A DNA stretch of 10,585 bases from Planctomycetaceae bacterium. GTDB taxonomy: Bacteria; Planctomycetota; Planctomycetia; Pirellulales; Pirellulaceae. Location of the stretch: contig REEF01000697.1 in assembly GCA_007695205.1 (NCBI GenBank), forward strand, positions 1 to 10,585, written 5' to 3'. The translations under genes and the position numbers were made by a program. Below, one piece after another: positions 1 to 7,103 of the stretch (position 1 is the first letter of the stretch; each line of letters begins with the position of its first letter). Under the pieces are notes generated by a model, which searched no databases, had not been told where the DNA came from, and saw only the letters and a program-made list of their open reading frames with translations.

Positions 1-17
1 TATGGAAACGAGCTTGC

Positions 18-77
18 CCGAAAACGACTCCCGACCCCTTCCGCCGATTCCACCAAGAAATACCTGGCCGGGTGCTT
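18..77. repeat. Two-part dispersed repeat, copy A
   Basis: Two blocks here recur at 1901-1979 in the same orientation. Block 1 (18-38) is identical over 21 bases to 1901-1921 and contains GAAAACGACTCCCGACC. Block 2 (54-77) matches 1956-1979 at 22 of 24 positions and ends in CCTGGCCGGGTGCTT. The spacer between blocks is 15 bases here and 34 in the other copy, and the spacer sequences are unrelated. This copy ends 66 bases upstream of the hydrolase-cupin start. Conserved ends around a variable middle suggest a dispersed intergenic element, or a shared regulatory or RNA element. The repeat is seen directly; its function is unknown. Confidence 0.7.
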
Positions 78-143
78 GCGGCCAGTTCGAACGGGTCGTC
101 AAAATAACCCGGGCCAGGCAGCTCGTTGAACGGAGAACCACGC

Positions 144-980
144 ATGAAAGTTTTGTTTTTGCACGGTTGGCAGTCCGTACCCGGCGGCTTGAAGCCATCC
201 TACCTGCAGGATCAGGGCTGGCAGATCCTGAACCCCGCATTGCCGGACGAGGACTTTGCTGCTGCCGTGGCGATCGCCCAAGCCGAATTCGACCGGCATG
301 ATCCCGACGTGGTCGTCGGTTCCAGCCGAGGCGGCGCGGTCGCCATGAACATCACTGCGGGCAGTACCCCCTTGGTCCTGCTATGCCCGGCCTGGAAACG
401 CTGGGGATCGGCGACCGGGGTCAAGTCGAAGGCGATCATCCTGCATTCGCCGGCCGATGATGTGATCCCGTTCACCGACAGCCTGGAGTTGAGGGCTCGT
501 AGCGGTCTGGCCCCCGAATCGTTAATCGTCATCGGCGACGATCATCGGCTGGCCGACCCCCAGTCGCTGGCGGCGATGGCCGCGGCTGTCAGATCACTAG
601 CCGGGCCGAAAAAGGAAGCCCTTGTTTTCCAGCGGGACGAAACGGCCGCCCTGGACTGCCCTTTTGGCCAGGTGCAACGCATCGTCACTGGGGGACAGGG
701 AGGAATCGCCAACGTGCATGTGGTACAGATCACGCGCGGCAACCAGCATCTGCATCCGGGGTACGACGAGATCTATTACCTGCTGAGCGGGACAGGCACC
801 ATCACACTGGGCCAGCACACTTATCGGCTGCGGCCGGGCAGCGTGGCCGTGATCCCGGCCGGCGTGCCGCACAGCCTGATCGCCGATCCCGGTCAGACCC
901 TACAGTTCGTCATCTTCGGCACGCCACCGTTGCCGATGGACCACCCGCTGGCTCGACCCCATGTGAATCATCCGGGGTAA
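144..980 (+). CDS. Alpha/beta hydrolase fused to a C-terminal cupin domain
   Basis: A 278-residue protein with two domains and no signal peptide or membrane segment, so probably cytoplasmic. Residues 1-150 look like a compact alpha/beta hydrolase: an opening strand and oxyanion-type LFLHGW (4-9), the nucleophile elbow GSSRG (59-63, likely Ser61), a likely acid Asp105 in PADDVIPF, and His134 in GDDHRL. The lid is minimal, as in small YqiA-like esterases. Residues about 190-270 form a cupin with HLH (203-205), Glu210 and PAGVPH (His244), which is the full set of usual metal ligands. I chose ATG 144 because GGAG lies at 132-135; an in-frame TTG at 126 would add six residues but has no such site. 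Substrate is unknown; ester or sugar-derived compounds are only guesses. The reading frame is uninterrupted across the join, so the fusion looks genuine. The gene converges on the response regulator. Confidence 0.88.
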   Translation: MKVLFLHGWQSVPGGLKPSYLQDQGWQILNPALPDEDFAAAVAIAQAEFDRHDPDVVVGSSRGGAVAMNITAGSTPLVLLCPAWKRWGSATGVKSKAIILHSPADDVIPFTDSLELRARSGLAPESLIVIGDDHRLADPQSLAAMAAAVRSLAGPKKEALVFQRDETAALDCPFGQVQRIVTGGQGGIANVHVVQITRGNQHLHPGYDEIYYLLSGTGTITLGQHTYRLRPGSVAVIPAGVPHSLIADPGQTLQFVIFGTPPLPMDHPLARPHVNHPG

Positions 981-1015
981 GCGGAATCGTCCCCGACATT
1001 GCACAAAGTTCGCTC

Positions 1016-1042
1016 GTAGGACGGATTGGCAATCCGTCCTAC
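1016..1042. repeat. REP-like perfect palindrome between convergent genes
   Basis: The arms GTAGGACGGATTG (1016-1028) and CAATCCGTCCTAC (1030-1042) are perfectly complementary around a single central G, giving a very stable hairpin. A further outer pair TTGCA (999-1003) and TGCAA (1049-1053) could extend it. It lies 35 bases after the hydrolase-cupin stop and 44 bases from the regulator stop, so it could end transcription from both sides. There is no clean T run on either strand, which makes a classic intrinsic terminator less certain. The form fits a repetitive extragenic palindrome. Repetition elsewhere in the genome cannot be seen here. Confidence 0.7.
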
Positions 1043-1086
1043 TTCTTATGCAACGATGGGGTCGTGTATTCCGTTGCCATCGTCCT

Positions 1087-1719
1087 TCACGCCAACCAGC
1101 GTTTGACCAGCCAAATGGCAGCACCTGTGCGGCAAGACATGTCCAGTTTTCGCAACACTTTTTGCACGTGTTCCTTCACGGTTTCTATGCTGATATTCAG
1201 CGAAAGAGCGATCTCGCGATTGCTGAGTCCATAGGCTAAATGCCTGAGCACCTGGTACTCGCGGCGGGTCAGTGGTACATCATCCGCCTTGGGATCAGAC
1301 CGCTCGTGCAACGTGGCTTTGATCTGGCTGAACAGCGAGTCCGCTGCCGATTCGCCTCCCGCGACAGCCCGATGGATCGCGGCGACGTACGCTTCGGCCG
1401 GCGAGTCCTTGAGCAGAAAATCCTCGGCACCCAGCACCACGGCACGAGCCACGTAGCTGGGATTGTCGTAGGCCGAGATCATGATCACCTTGGTCGCTGG
1501 CGTGTTCTCCCGAATCTGCTCCAAGGCGTCCAGCCCATCCAAGTCCGGCATCCGCACGTCCAACAGCAATACGTCGGGCTTGTGACGCTGGGTCAGCGAT
1601 ATCGCTTCGTTGCCGGTCGCCGCTTCGGCCACGAGTCGAATCTCGTTACTTGCCAGCAGGACGGCCAGTCCTTTGCGGATGACTTCCTCATCATCCGCCA
1701 CGATCAATTTGACCACCAT
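1087..1719 (-). CDS. NarL/FixJ-family response regulator (REC plus LuxR-type HTH)
   Basis: A 210-residue two-component response regulator that should bind DNA when phosphorylated. The receiver domain (about 3-120) has the acidic pocket Asp9/Asp10, the phospho-acceptor Asp54 in LLLDVRMPDLDG, the switch Ser82 in MISAYD and the conserved Lys104 in FLLKDSP. A linker of about 25 residues leads to a LuxR-type helix-turn-helix (about 149-206) with LTRREYQVLRHLA, GLSNREIALSLNIS and TVKEHVQKVLRKL. ATG 1719 is preferred: it gives a standard receiver N-terminus and has a GGGAAGGGA stretch just upstream. The open frame extends back to 1809 but those 30 residues have no family counterpart. No histidine kinase is in the window, so it is an orphan here and its signal and targets are unknown. 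It is divergent from the DUF362 gene and could regulate it, but that is inference. Confidence 0.93.
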   Translation of the reverse strand: MVVKLIVADDEEVIRKGLAVLLASNEIRLVAEAATGNEAISLTQRHKPDVLLLDVRMPDLDGLDALEQIRENTPATKVIMISAYDNPSYVARAVVLGAEDFLLKDSPAEAYVAAIHRAVAGGESAADSLFSQIKATLHERSDPKADDVPLTRREYQVLRHLAYGLSNREIALSLNISIETVKEHVQKVLRKLDMSCRTGAAIWLVKRWLA

Positions 1720-1900
1720 AATTTCCCTTCCCAGAAGCAGATACACATCATTGCGATTCAGTTCACCAACAAATAGTGTACCACCGATTCCAGCAGAAAA
1801 CCAACCCATCAGCGCGGCAGAAGCCCGTGCGCCGACTTAGGAACCCGGGAAGAAGAACTTCGCGTCCGGTTCGGCCGCTTCCCATAAGGTTGATCGTTGG

Positions 1901-1979
1901 CCGAAAACGACTCCCGACCCCGTTGACCTCATTCCTGCAACGTCACGTTGATTGACAAGAAACTCCTGGCCGGGTGCTT
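1901..1979. repeat. Two-part dispersed repeat, copy B
   Basis: This is the second copy of the element at 18-77. Block 1 (1901-1921) is identical to 18-38 over 21 bases. Block 2 (1956-1979) differs from 54-77 at only two of 24 positions. The 34-base spacer is longer than in copy A and unrelated to it. It ends 146 bases upstream of the DUF362 start, on the same strand relation to a downstream gene as copy A. The sequence identity is observed; whether it is mobile, regulatory or transcribed is not known. Confidence 0.7.
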
Positions 1980-2112
1980 CCAGTCGCAGCTTAGCGTTCT
2001 TGGGTGGTAATTCGCAGAATGATCCGGAACGATCCAGGCTTGCAGCACGGGAGCCCAACGACCAGAATGAAGGGAAGTGGCGCGACTTACGGGACTTCAC
2101 GCCGAACCCATC

Positions 2113-2118
2113 AAGGAG
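2113..2118 (+). promoter_or_regulatory. Ribosome binding site fixing the DUF362 start
   Basis: AAGGAG lies seven bases before ATG 2126. This decides the start: the frame is open back to 1952, but only the ATG at 2126 has a strong site and places the twin-arginine signal at the very N-terminus. Confidence 0.8.
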
Positions 2119-2125
2119 CCATCCC

Positions 2126-3463
2126 ATGCGAAAAGAGGCTATCAATCGCCGGAGTTTTCTCGGCACCACCGCGGCGGGATTCGCCTTGTCTCCCACCGTC
2201 GTTCGCCAGGCGGCGGCAGCGGATCCGTCGGGCCGCTCTGGGCCCATCGGGGAAGCGAAAGGTATCTTTCCCGGCCGAGTCGTCTGGGTGCATGATCCCG
2301 AAGCCATCGACTGGCAAGGCCCCGAGGACGGTTACTGGTGGCAGGACCGCCACGCTAATCCATCATGTATCCAAAGCATGCTCGACCGTGCAGTGTGTTC
2401 AGTGGCGGGGGCAGTGACGGTGCCTGAGGCTTGGGACAAATTGTTCCGCTACCTGAATCAAACCCGAGGGCGCGGCGATGCCGGTTGGAATCCAGGCGAG
2501 AAGATCGTCATCAAACCGAATTGGGTCGGGATGATCTACCGAGAGGGAAACGTCGACGCGGAGCGTTACCGTTTTGTACGGCGCGAAAACTACATGAACA
2601 CCGCACCGCAGATGCTCCTGGCCCTGTTGGAACAACTGACCGCCGCCGGTGTACGGCAAGAAGCCATCACTGTTTGCGATACGCTGGCCTATCTGGTCCA
2701 TGAATACCACGAGCCTTTAGCACGAGCCTTTCCCGAGGTGCGATACGAGGACTACGCCGGCCAGTTCGGACGCATCCGGGTCCGGGTTTCCGACGTGCCT
2801 TTGTACTGGAGTTGCCGCCCGAACGTCGAAATGCAAGACTTTGTGCCCACGTGTTTTGCCCAGGCTGATTACGTCGTCAACTTCGCCAATCTCAAAGCCC
2901 ACATGGGCTCGGGCGTGACGCTTTGCGCCAAGAACCACTACGGTTCGCTGGTCCGCTGGCCGGTCCAGCGAGGCTACTACGACATGCATCCCGCCTGTTT
3001 CTCGAAACAGTCGGGCGTCTACCGAGCTCTGGTCGACCTGATGGGCCACGAGCATCTGGGAGGCAAGACCGTGCTGAATCTGATCGACGGCCTATTTTCC
3101 GGACTGCACCCGAGAGACCCAGTGCCGAAGAGGATGAACATCCCACCCTTCGAAGGGCATTGGCCCTGCAGTCTGATCGCTTCGCAAGATCCAGTGGCCA
3201 TCGATTCGGTCGGACTGGACTTCCTGCAAGCCGAGTGGACAGATTTTCCACGTCAGGGTGGCGTGGACGATTACCTCCGCGAAGCCGCTCTGGCTCACGA
3301 TCCGCCGTCGGGCACGTTCTACGATCCCAATCATGCCGAGCCCAGTCAGCGTCTGGCCAGTCTGGGCGTGCATGAGCACTGGAACAATGTCCAAGACAAG
3401 CAATACTCGCGCAACCTCGGTGCCTCGGACGGCATCGAACTGGTCGCCTTGACCAACGCCTGA
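2126..3463 (+). CDS. Tat-exported DUF362 domain protein
   Basis: A 445-residue protein of unknown function. The N-terminus is a twin-arginine signal: NRRSFLG (7-13), a short hydrophobic stretch (about 14-26), then AAAA-D with a likely cleavage near residue 32. It should therefore be exported already folded, which in this pathway often means a protein that binds a cofactor. The mature part resembles DUF362: GEKIVIKPNWVG (124-135), then NFANLKAHMGSG and LCAKNHYGSLVR (252-277), and near the C-terminus SQDPVAIDSVGLDF (about 353-366). The known DUF362 family includes ferredoxin-like fusions, but no iron-sulfur cysteine cluster is seen here. The downstream partner would be the convergent MMPL gene on the other strand, so it is probably transcribed alone. 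The family assignment is good; the biochemical role is unknown. Confidence 0.87.
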   Translation: MRKEAINRRSFLGTTAAGFALSPTVVRQAAAADPSGRSGPIGEAKGIFPGRVVWVHDPEAIDWQGPEDGYWWQDRHANPSCIQSMLDRAVCSVAGAVTVPEAWDKLFRYLNQTRGRGDAGWNPGEKIVIKPNWVGMIYREGNVDAERYRFVRRENYMNTAPQMLLALLEQLTAAGVRQEAITVCDTLAYLVHEYHEPLARAFPEVRYEDYAGQFGRIRVRVSDVPLYWSCRPNVEMQDFVPTCFAQADYVVNFANLKAHMGSGVTLCAKNHYGSLVRWPVQRGYYDMHPACFSKQSGVYRALVDLMGHEHLGGKTVLNLIDGLFSGLHPRDPVPKRMNIPPFEGHWPCSLIASQDPVAIDSVGLDFLQAEWTDFPRQGGVDDYLREAALAHDPPSGTFYDPNHAEPSQRLASLGVHEHWNNVQDKQYSRNLGASDGIELVALTNA

Positions 3464-3481
3464 CTCCGAAATCCGCAGCAT

Positions 3482-3519
3482 CTTTGACCGATAAGCAGAC
3501 GGTCGCAAAGGTTGTTTGT
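3482..3519 (+). terminator. Candidate terminator after the DUF362 gene
   Basis: CTTTGACCG (3482-3490) pairs with CGGTC and AAAG (3500-3510) around a nine-base loop, with a GC bulge, giving about nine base pairs. It is followed by GTTGTTTGT, a moderately T-rich tail. It begins 18 bases after the DUF362 stop codon. The bulge and imperfect T run make this a plausible rather than certain intrinsic terminator. Confidence 0.45.
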
Positions 3520-3605
3520 CAATTGGCGACTTGGTATTCCGTGCTGGTGTAGCGAGTTAGAAGATCGCGTTGTCACGTCTGTCGTCTGCCCGGGCGGTGG
3601 GGGCC

Positions 3606-6560
3606 TTACGTAGCCCGGGCATTGGCAATTCGAGCACGCGGGCGATGGTGGGTACCCGTCTGGTCGACGCCCTGTTCTTTCGCGCGATCGACGGACGCAT
3701 CGGCCCCGTCCGGCAACCGATCGCCTTGCCAGCGGCATAACAGCGCCAGGAAGGCCGGGACCAGGATGGGCCTGACCACGAATGTATCCAGCATGACCCC
3801 CAGTGTCAAAGCGAACCCCAATTGAACGATCGCGGGCAGCGCCGTGCCGTCGCCGAACAACTGCTGAGCGCCGGGAATCCAGGTCGGGACGAAGCGGCCC
3901 CACTCGCCGCTGGTCATCGCGCTGAACGTTCCGGCCATGATCACGCCACAGCTTGTGATGATCCCACCGGTCCGCACCACGGCGTATTGCAATCCGGCCA
4001 GCGGTCCGCGCCGCTTTTGTTCTTCGAACACCCGTGTGGCCAAGTACACGTTATAGTCCTGGCCGATCGCCACCAGGATCACGAACAAGAACAGGGGGAC
4101 TTTCCAGTCCAGCCCAAGATACTCCGGGCCCTCGAGCCAACCGAAAAACAGCTCGGTGGTGCCCAACGTCACGAAATAGCTGAACAAAACCGTCAGGATC
4201 ATGTACGAGCAAATCAGCGGCCGTCTGAGGATCGCGATCAACACCGCCAGCACCGCCAGGATCACCAGGATCTGGATACGAGTATTGTCCGACTGGGTTA
4301 CCAGCTTCAGATCACGAATGCCCGCAACGGTGCCCGCGAACGCGAACGTTGCGTTGTTCCAGGGGGAATCGGGCTGATCCTGGTACGTTGCCAGATGCGC
4401 TTCCAGCCGCTCTAACGCTTCGCCGGCTTCCACAGAAAAAGGACCATGTTCCAATAACACGTCCAGCCGTGTGACTCTCCCGGCCAGTTCGCCGGTCGTG
4501 GAGACGAACAATTCCTGAGTCCGCGGATGAGCGCTGGTCACCAGCATGAGCCACGATTTCATGTTGGTCAGACCGAGCCGCCGACCCGGAGGAAAATCGC
4601 CCAGCGGGTCGGTGATGCTGCGAACGGCCACCACATCGTCCAGGTACAGATCGGTCGTCAATTCCCGGATCTGCTCGCGACCCTCACGAGTATCGAAGCG
4701 GCCATCCGGATCGAAGGCGATCACCTGGATCGGCCCGCTTTCGCCGACATGAAAATGTTCGGCCATCCGTTCCGCCCCGACGCGGCTGGGCCGATCTGCG
4801 GGCAACTGCCGCAGGAAATCGTAAGTGATCTCGCCGCTGCTGCCGTATTGTCGAGCCAGCGTTTGAGCGAACGGCCATGGTTCGAGGAAGTCGTACGTCA
4901 CGTTCCTGCCGTGGATCACGCCGTGGTACGCCAGTGGCAGCAGGATCAGGACGCTGGCCGTCAGGATCAGCCCCGGATATCGGACGATGCCTCGAGCAAC
5001 CAATTCCCATATCCAATGACCGGGAGCTTCCGCGGGTTGCCGGTCTTCGTTGGCGTCGCCAGCCGAGGACGCCGGGTTGCGGCGGACGCCGAAAGGCCAG
5101 AAGACCACCGGCCCCAAACCGCGCAGCAATGCCGGAGCCAAGGTGACGCAGGCGATCAGCGTGACCGCCAGACACAAAGCGATCGCCGGACCACTATTGC
5201 TGAACTTGCCGAAGTCCGCAAACAGCATCGTGCCCAAGCCCAGGATGGTGGTCAACGCACTGGCGGCCAGCGCGTCCCCGACTTTCGCCAACGCCTGCTC
5301 GATGGCCGCCGTCGATGTCAAACCGCGTTGCAGTTCTTCCTTGTATCGTGCGACCAGAAACAGAAAATAGTCCGTTCCCGCCCCGAACAGGATCACCACG
5401 ATGAAGATCCGCGTGGTGGTAAAGACCTGAAAATTCCACCATTCGAATCCGGGGATCCGGCCAACCTGGGTCAATAAAGCGACGATGGCCGTCGCCGCGG
5501 CCAACGCGACCGTGATCGTCAGCAAGGGCATGGCGATCAACAAGGGGGACCGATACACGACGCCCAGGATCAGCACGACCAGCACCACGGTGAACAGTTC
5601 CGTGTTCTTGATGCTGTCTTTGGCGGCACGCAACAGATCACCACCTACGGCAGCCGAACCCGAAAACCCGATCTGGAGCGAATCGTCATGTACCGTGGCT
5701 TGCACCTCGTTCAGAATGTCTTCTTCCAGGTAGTCCAGAATCCGGATATTGTCGGTCGCCATGAACTCGTTCGACAATTGAAGCATGACCAGACGGGCCG
5801 TTCGCGTTCGCAACTTTCTACCAAAGACATCATCCAGCCATGTCCAAACATCCAGCAAGGGTAATGTGGCTGCTTCGCGAGGCAGTAACTCCGTCTGGTC
5901 TTCCAAGGACGCATCTAAAGCCAACGCCTGTTTGCGATCCCGTTCGGCGTCCTCGTCGCCCAAGTACGTTCGCACCAGGTAACGGTTGTGGTAGACCTTC
6001 GCCAGGCGAGACGTCTTTGCATCGAGCGGCGCGACCTCTTCCGCCGCTTCTTTTTCTTGCTCCGCAGCACGCTGGGCTTCGTACTCGGCCATGTTTTCAT
6101 CCAGACGAATCGCTTCGTCCAACGCAAGCAGCGCTTTCTGAAAATCCGATTCGGCAAGCGAACGTTTCTGCTCGGCCTGCGGCTCGTCCCCCGCGCGCTG
6201 CAACCGCTGAGCTTCTTCCGTCAGCGCCCGCCCGCGCTCGAACGCCGCGACGGCATGCAGATTCTTGAGACGCCGAGCAAAATCGTGGGCCACGTGCAGA
6301 TCCTCGCGATCCAGTGGCTGGTCCTCGCGGACCACATAGAACGCGATCTGACTCTTCGCCCGATTCTCCGAAAATCCCTCGCTCAGCAACTGCTCACCTA
6401 CCACGCTAGGCATTTCAGCAGGCAGGTAGGCAAAATCTCCATCTTGAGTGATATCATCCCAGGCTGGCGACCAGAATCGCAGAACGGCAACGACGGCCAC
6501 CCACGCGACGATCACCCACATCCAGCGACGTGATATGAACTTTCCCAATCTTAAAAACAT
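3606..6560 (-). CDS. MMPL/RND-type membrane exporter with a TPR-like insertion
   Basis: A 984-residue inner-membrane protein with two MMPL halves, expected to move lipids or other hydrophobic compounds using the proton gradient. The layout is a TM helix (about 14-30), a very long outer loop (31-320), a TM bundle (about 322-485), a second outer loop (about 548-758) and a second TM bundle (about 760-945), then a polar tail. Both halves keep the hallmark Asp-Tyr pair used for proton relay in MmpL3-like proteins: GAGTDY (Asp397/Tyr398) and GQDY (Asp835/Tyr836). The first loop is about twice the usual size because residues about 101-225 form a charged helical insert with TPR-like pieces: FQKALLALDEAIRLDEN and YHNRYLVRTYLGDEDAERD. 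The ATG at 6560 is preferred; a TTG at 6566 would add two residues. The upstream ribosome site is weak (AGG). It lies 69 bases after the STAS gene and may be co-transcribed. Substrate is unknown; hopanoid or other lipid cargo is a guess. Confidence 0.9.
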   Translation of the reverse strand: MFLRLGKFISRRWMWVIVAWVAVVAVLRFWSPAWDDITQDGDFAYLPAEMPSVVGEQLLSEGFSENRAKSQIAFYVVREDQPLDREDLHVAHDFARRLKNLHAVAAFERGRALTEEAQRLQRAGDEPQAEQKRSLAESDFQKALLALDEAIRLDENMAEYEAQRAAEQEKEAAEEVAPLDAKTSRLAKVYHNRYLVRTYLGDEDAERDRKQALALDASLEDQTELLPREAATLPLLDVWTWLDDVFGRKLRTRTARLVMLQLSNEFMATDNIRILDYLEEDILNEVQATVHDDSLQIGFSGSAAVGGDLLRAAKDSIKNTELFTVVLVVLILGVVYRSPLLIAMPLLTITVALAAATAIVALLTQVGRIPGFEWWNFQVFTTTRIFIVVILFGAGTDYFLFLVARYKEELQRGLTSTAAIEQALAKVGDALAASALTTILGLGTMLFADFGKFSNSGPAIALCLAVTLIACVTLAPALLRGLGPVVFWPFGVRRNPASSAGDANEDRQPAEAPGHWIWELVARGIVRYPGLILTASVLILLPLAYHGVIHGRNVTYDFLEPWPFAQTLARQYGSSGEITYDFLRQLPADRPSRVGAERMAEHFHVGESGPIQVIAFDPDGRFDTREGREQIRELTTDLYLDDVVAVRSITDPLGDFPPGRRLGLTNMKSWLMLVTSAHPRTQELFVSTTGELAGRVTRLDVLLEHGPFSVEAGEALERLEAHLATYQDQPDSPWNNATFAFAGTVAGIRDLKLVTQSDNTRIQILVILAVLAVLIAILRRPLICSYMILTVLFSYFVTLGTTELFFGWLEGPEYLGLDWKVPLFLFVILVAIGQDYNVYLATRVFEEQKRRGPLAGLQYAVVRTGGIITSCGVIMAGTFSAMTSGEWGRFVPTWIPGAQQLFGDGTALPAIVQLGFALTLGVMLDTFVVRPILVPAFLALLCRWQGDRLPDGADASVDRAKEQGVDQTGTHHRPRARIANARAT

Positions 6561-6629
6561 GCTCAAAATGCCTGACAGGGGTTTTTGGGCAAAACAGCAG
6601 TATGCGGCGCTTCGCTCAAAAAGAAAAGG

Positions 6630-7031
6630 CTAATCTTCCTGCAAGAGACCACGATAGGCCTCTGGAAGGGTCTCGTAGATATCAAAAAGACGTGTTAATT
6701 CCGTAATTCTCATGACCTCACGCACCGCATACTGCAAATTGCATAATCGCAATTGCAGATTTCGAGCCACCGCGTGATCGCGGATCCTCAACAGGATGCT
6801 GAGCGCTTCAGACGAGGCTTTTTCTACCTTTCCCAAATCCAAAATCAAGGCCGGAGGTTGCTTGGCTGCAAGCAGTTTCACCAGTTTATCGTGGACCTGA
6901 TGGATCTTCACGCGATCCCACAAAGCCTCACGTTCGGGGGTCGCAATCACGATGCCATGAAACATGCGAGCGACAATAAGCTGTTCGGTTTCTGGATTTT
7001 GGGAATCCGAGGCCTGTTGCTGATCTGCCAT
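6630..7031 (-). CDS. STAS-domain protein (anti-sigma factor antagonist-like)
   Basis: A 133-residue soluble protein. After a polar, Gln-rich N-terminus (2-17), residues about 18-125 fit a single STAS fold: a strand ALILDLGKVEKASSEAL (61-77), then a helix, the strand LQLRLCNL, and a final helix around ITELTRLFDIYETLPEA. In SpoIIAA/RsbV-type antagonists the phosphorylated serine sits in a DSSG motif after the strand. Here the equivalent is ASSE, with Ser73 or Ser74 available but Asp and Gly lost. It may therefore work by phospho-switching or by plain protein binding. AAGGA (complement of 7039-7043) is seven bases before ATG 7031; the GTG codon directly before it (7034) is less well spaced. No kinase, phosphatase or sigma factor is nearby. 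It sits between sthA and the MMPL gene, so it could act on either or on a distant partner. Confidence 0.82.
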   Translation of the reverse strand: MADQQQASDSQNPETEQLIVARMFHGIVIATPEREALWDRVKIHQVHDKLVKLLAAKQPPALILDLGKVEKASSEALSILLRIRDHAVARNLQLRLCNLQYAVREVMRITELTRLFDIYETLPEAYRGLLQED

Positions 7032-7076
7032 CACCGTTTCCTTTCGCAGAATGCCCTGCTACGCGCTCGATGCCCC

Positions 7077-7098
7077 CTTCGATTGGGTCGCATCGAAG
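7077..7098. other. Weak hairpin between sthA and the STAS gene
   Basis: CTTCGAT (7077-7083) and ATCGAAG (7092-7098) form a seven-base stem with an eight-base loop, six bases beyond the sthA stop codon in the direction of transcription. There is no T tract. It could stabilise the sthA transcript end or lower read-through into the STAS gene, but a chance inverted repeat of this size is possible. Confidence 0.3.
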
Positions 7099-7103
7099 AC
7101 GGC

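Larger units (their letters stand above)
1720..2125. other. 406-base gene-free region between divergent genes
   Basis: This region separates the response regulator from the DUF362 gene and must hold the promoters of both. Its only distinctive content is repeat copy B (1901-1979) and the AAGGAG site before the DUF362 start. I could not pick out convincing -35/-10 boxes in either direction. No credible small gene was found; the open frame running through it from 1952 simply joins the DUF362 frame upstream of its true start. Confidence 0.6.

Noticed and set aside
2..301. 99-residue plus-strand open frame at the left edge
   Set aside because: It crosses repeat copy A and the hydrolase start in another frame, and its translation has no recognisable features.
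1240..1776. 178-residue plus-strand open frame
   Set aside because: It is antisense to the response regulator, whose receiver and HTH motifs are complete.
1720..1809. N-terminal extension of the response regulator
   Set aside because: Those 30 residues have no counterpart in the receiver family, and the ATG at 1719 gives the standard start with a purine-rich site upstream.
1952..2125. N-terminal extension of the DUF362 frame
   Set aside because: The extension would translate repeat copy B, has no ribosome site and would bury the twin-arginine signal at residue 65. ATG 2126 has AAGGAG at ideal spacing.
4527..5477. 316-residue plus-strand open frame
   Set aside because: It lies wholly antisense to the MMPL gene, its translation is rich in Arg, Gln and His with no domain, and the MMPL frame has clear motifs throughout.
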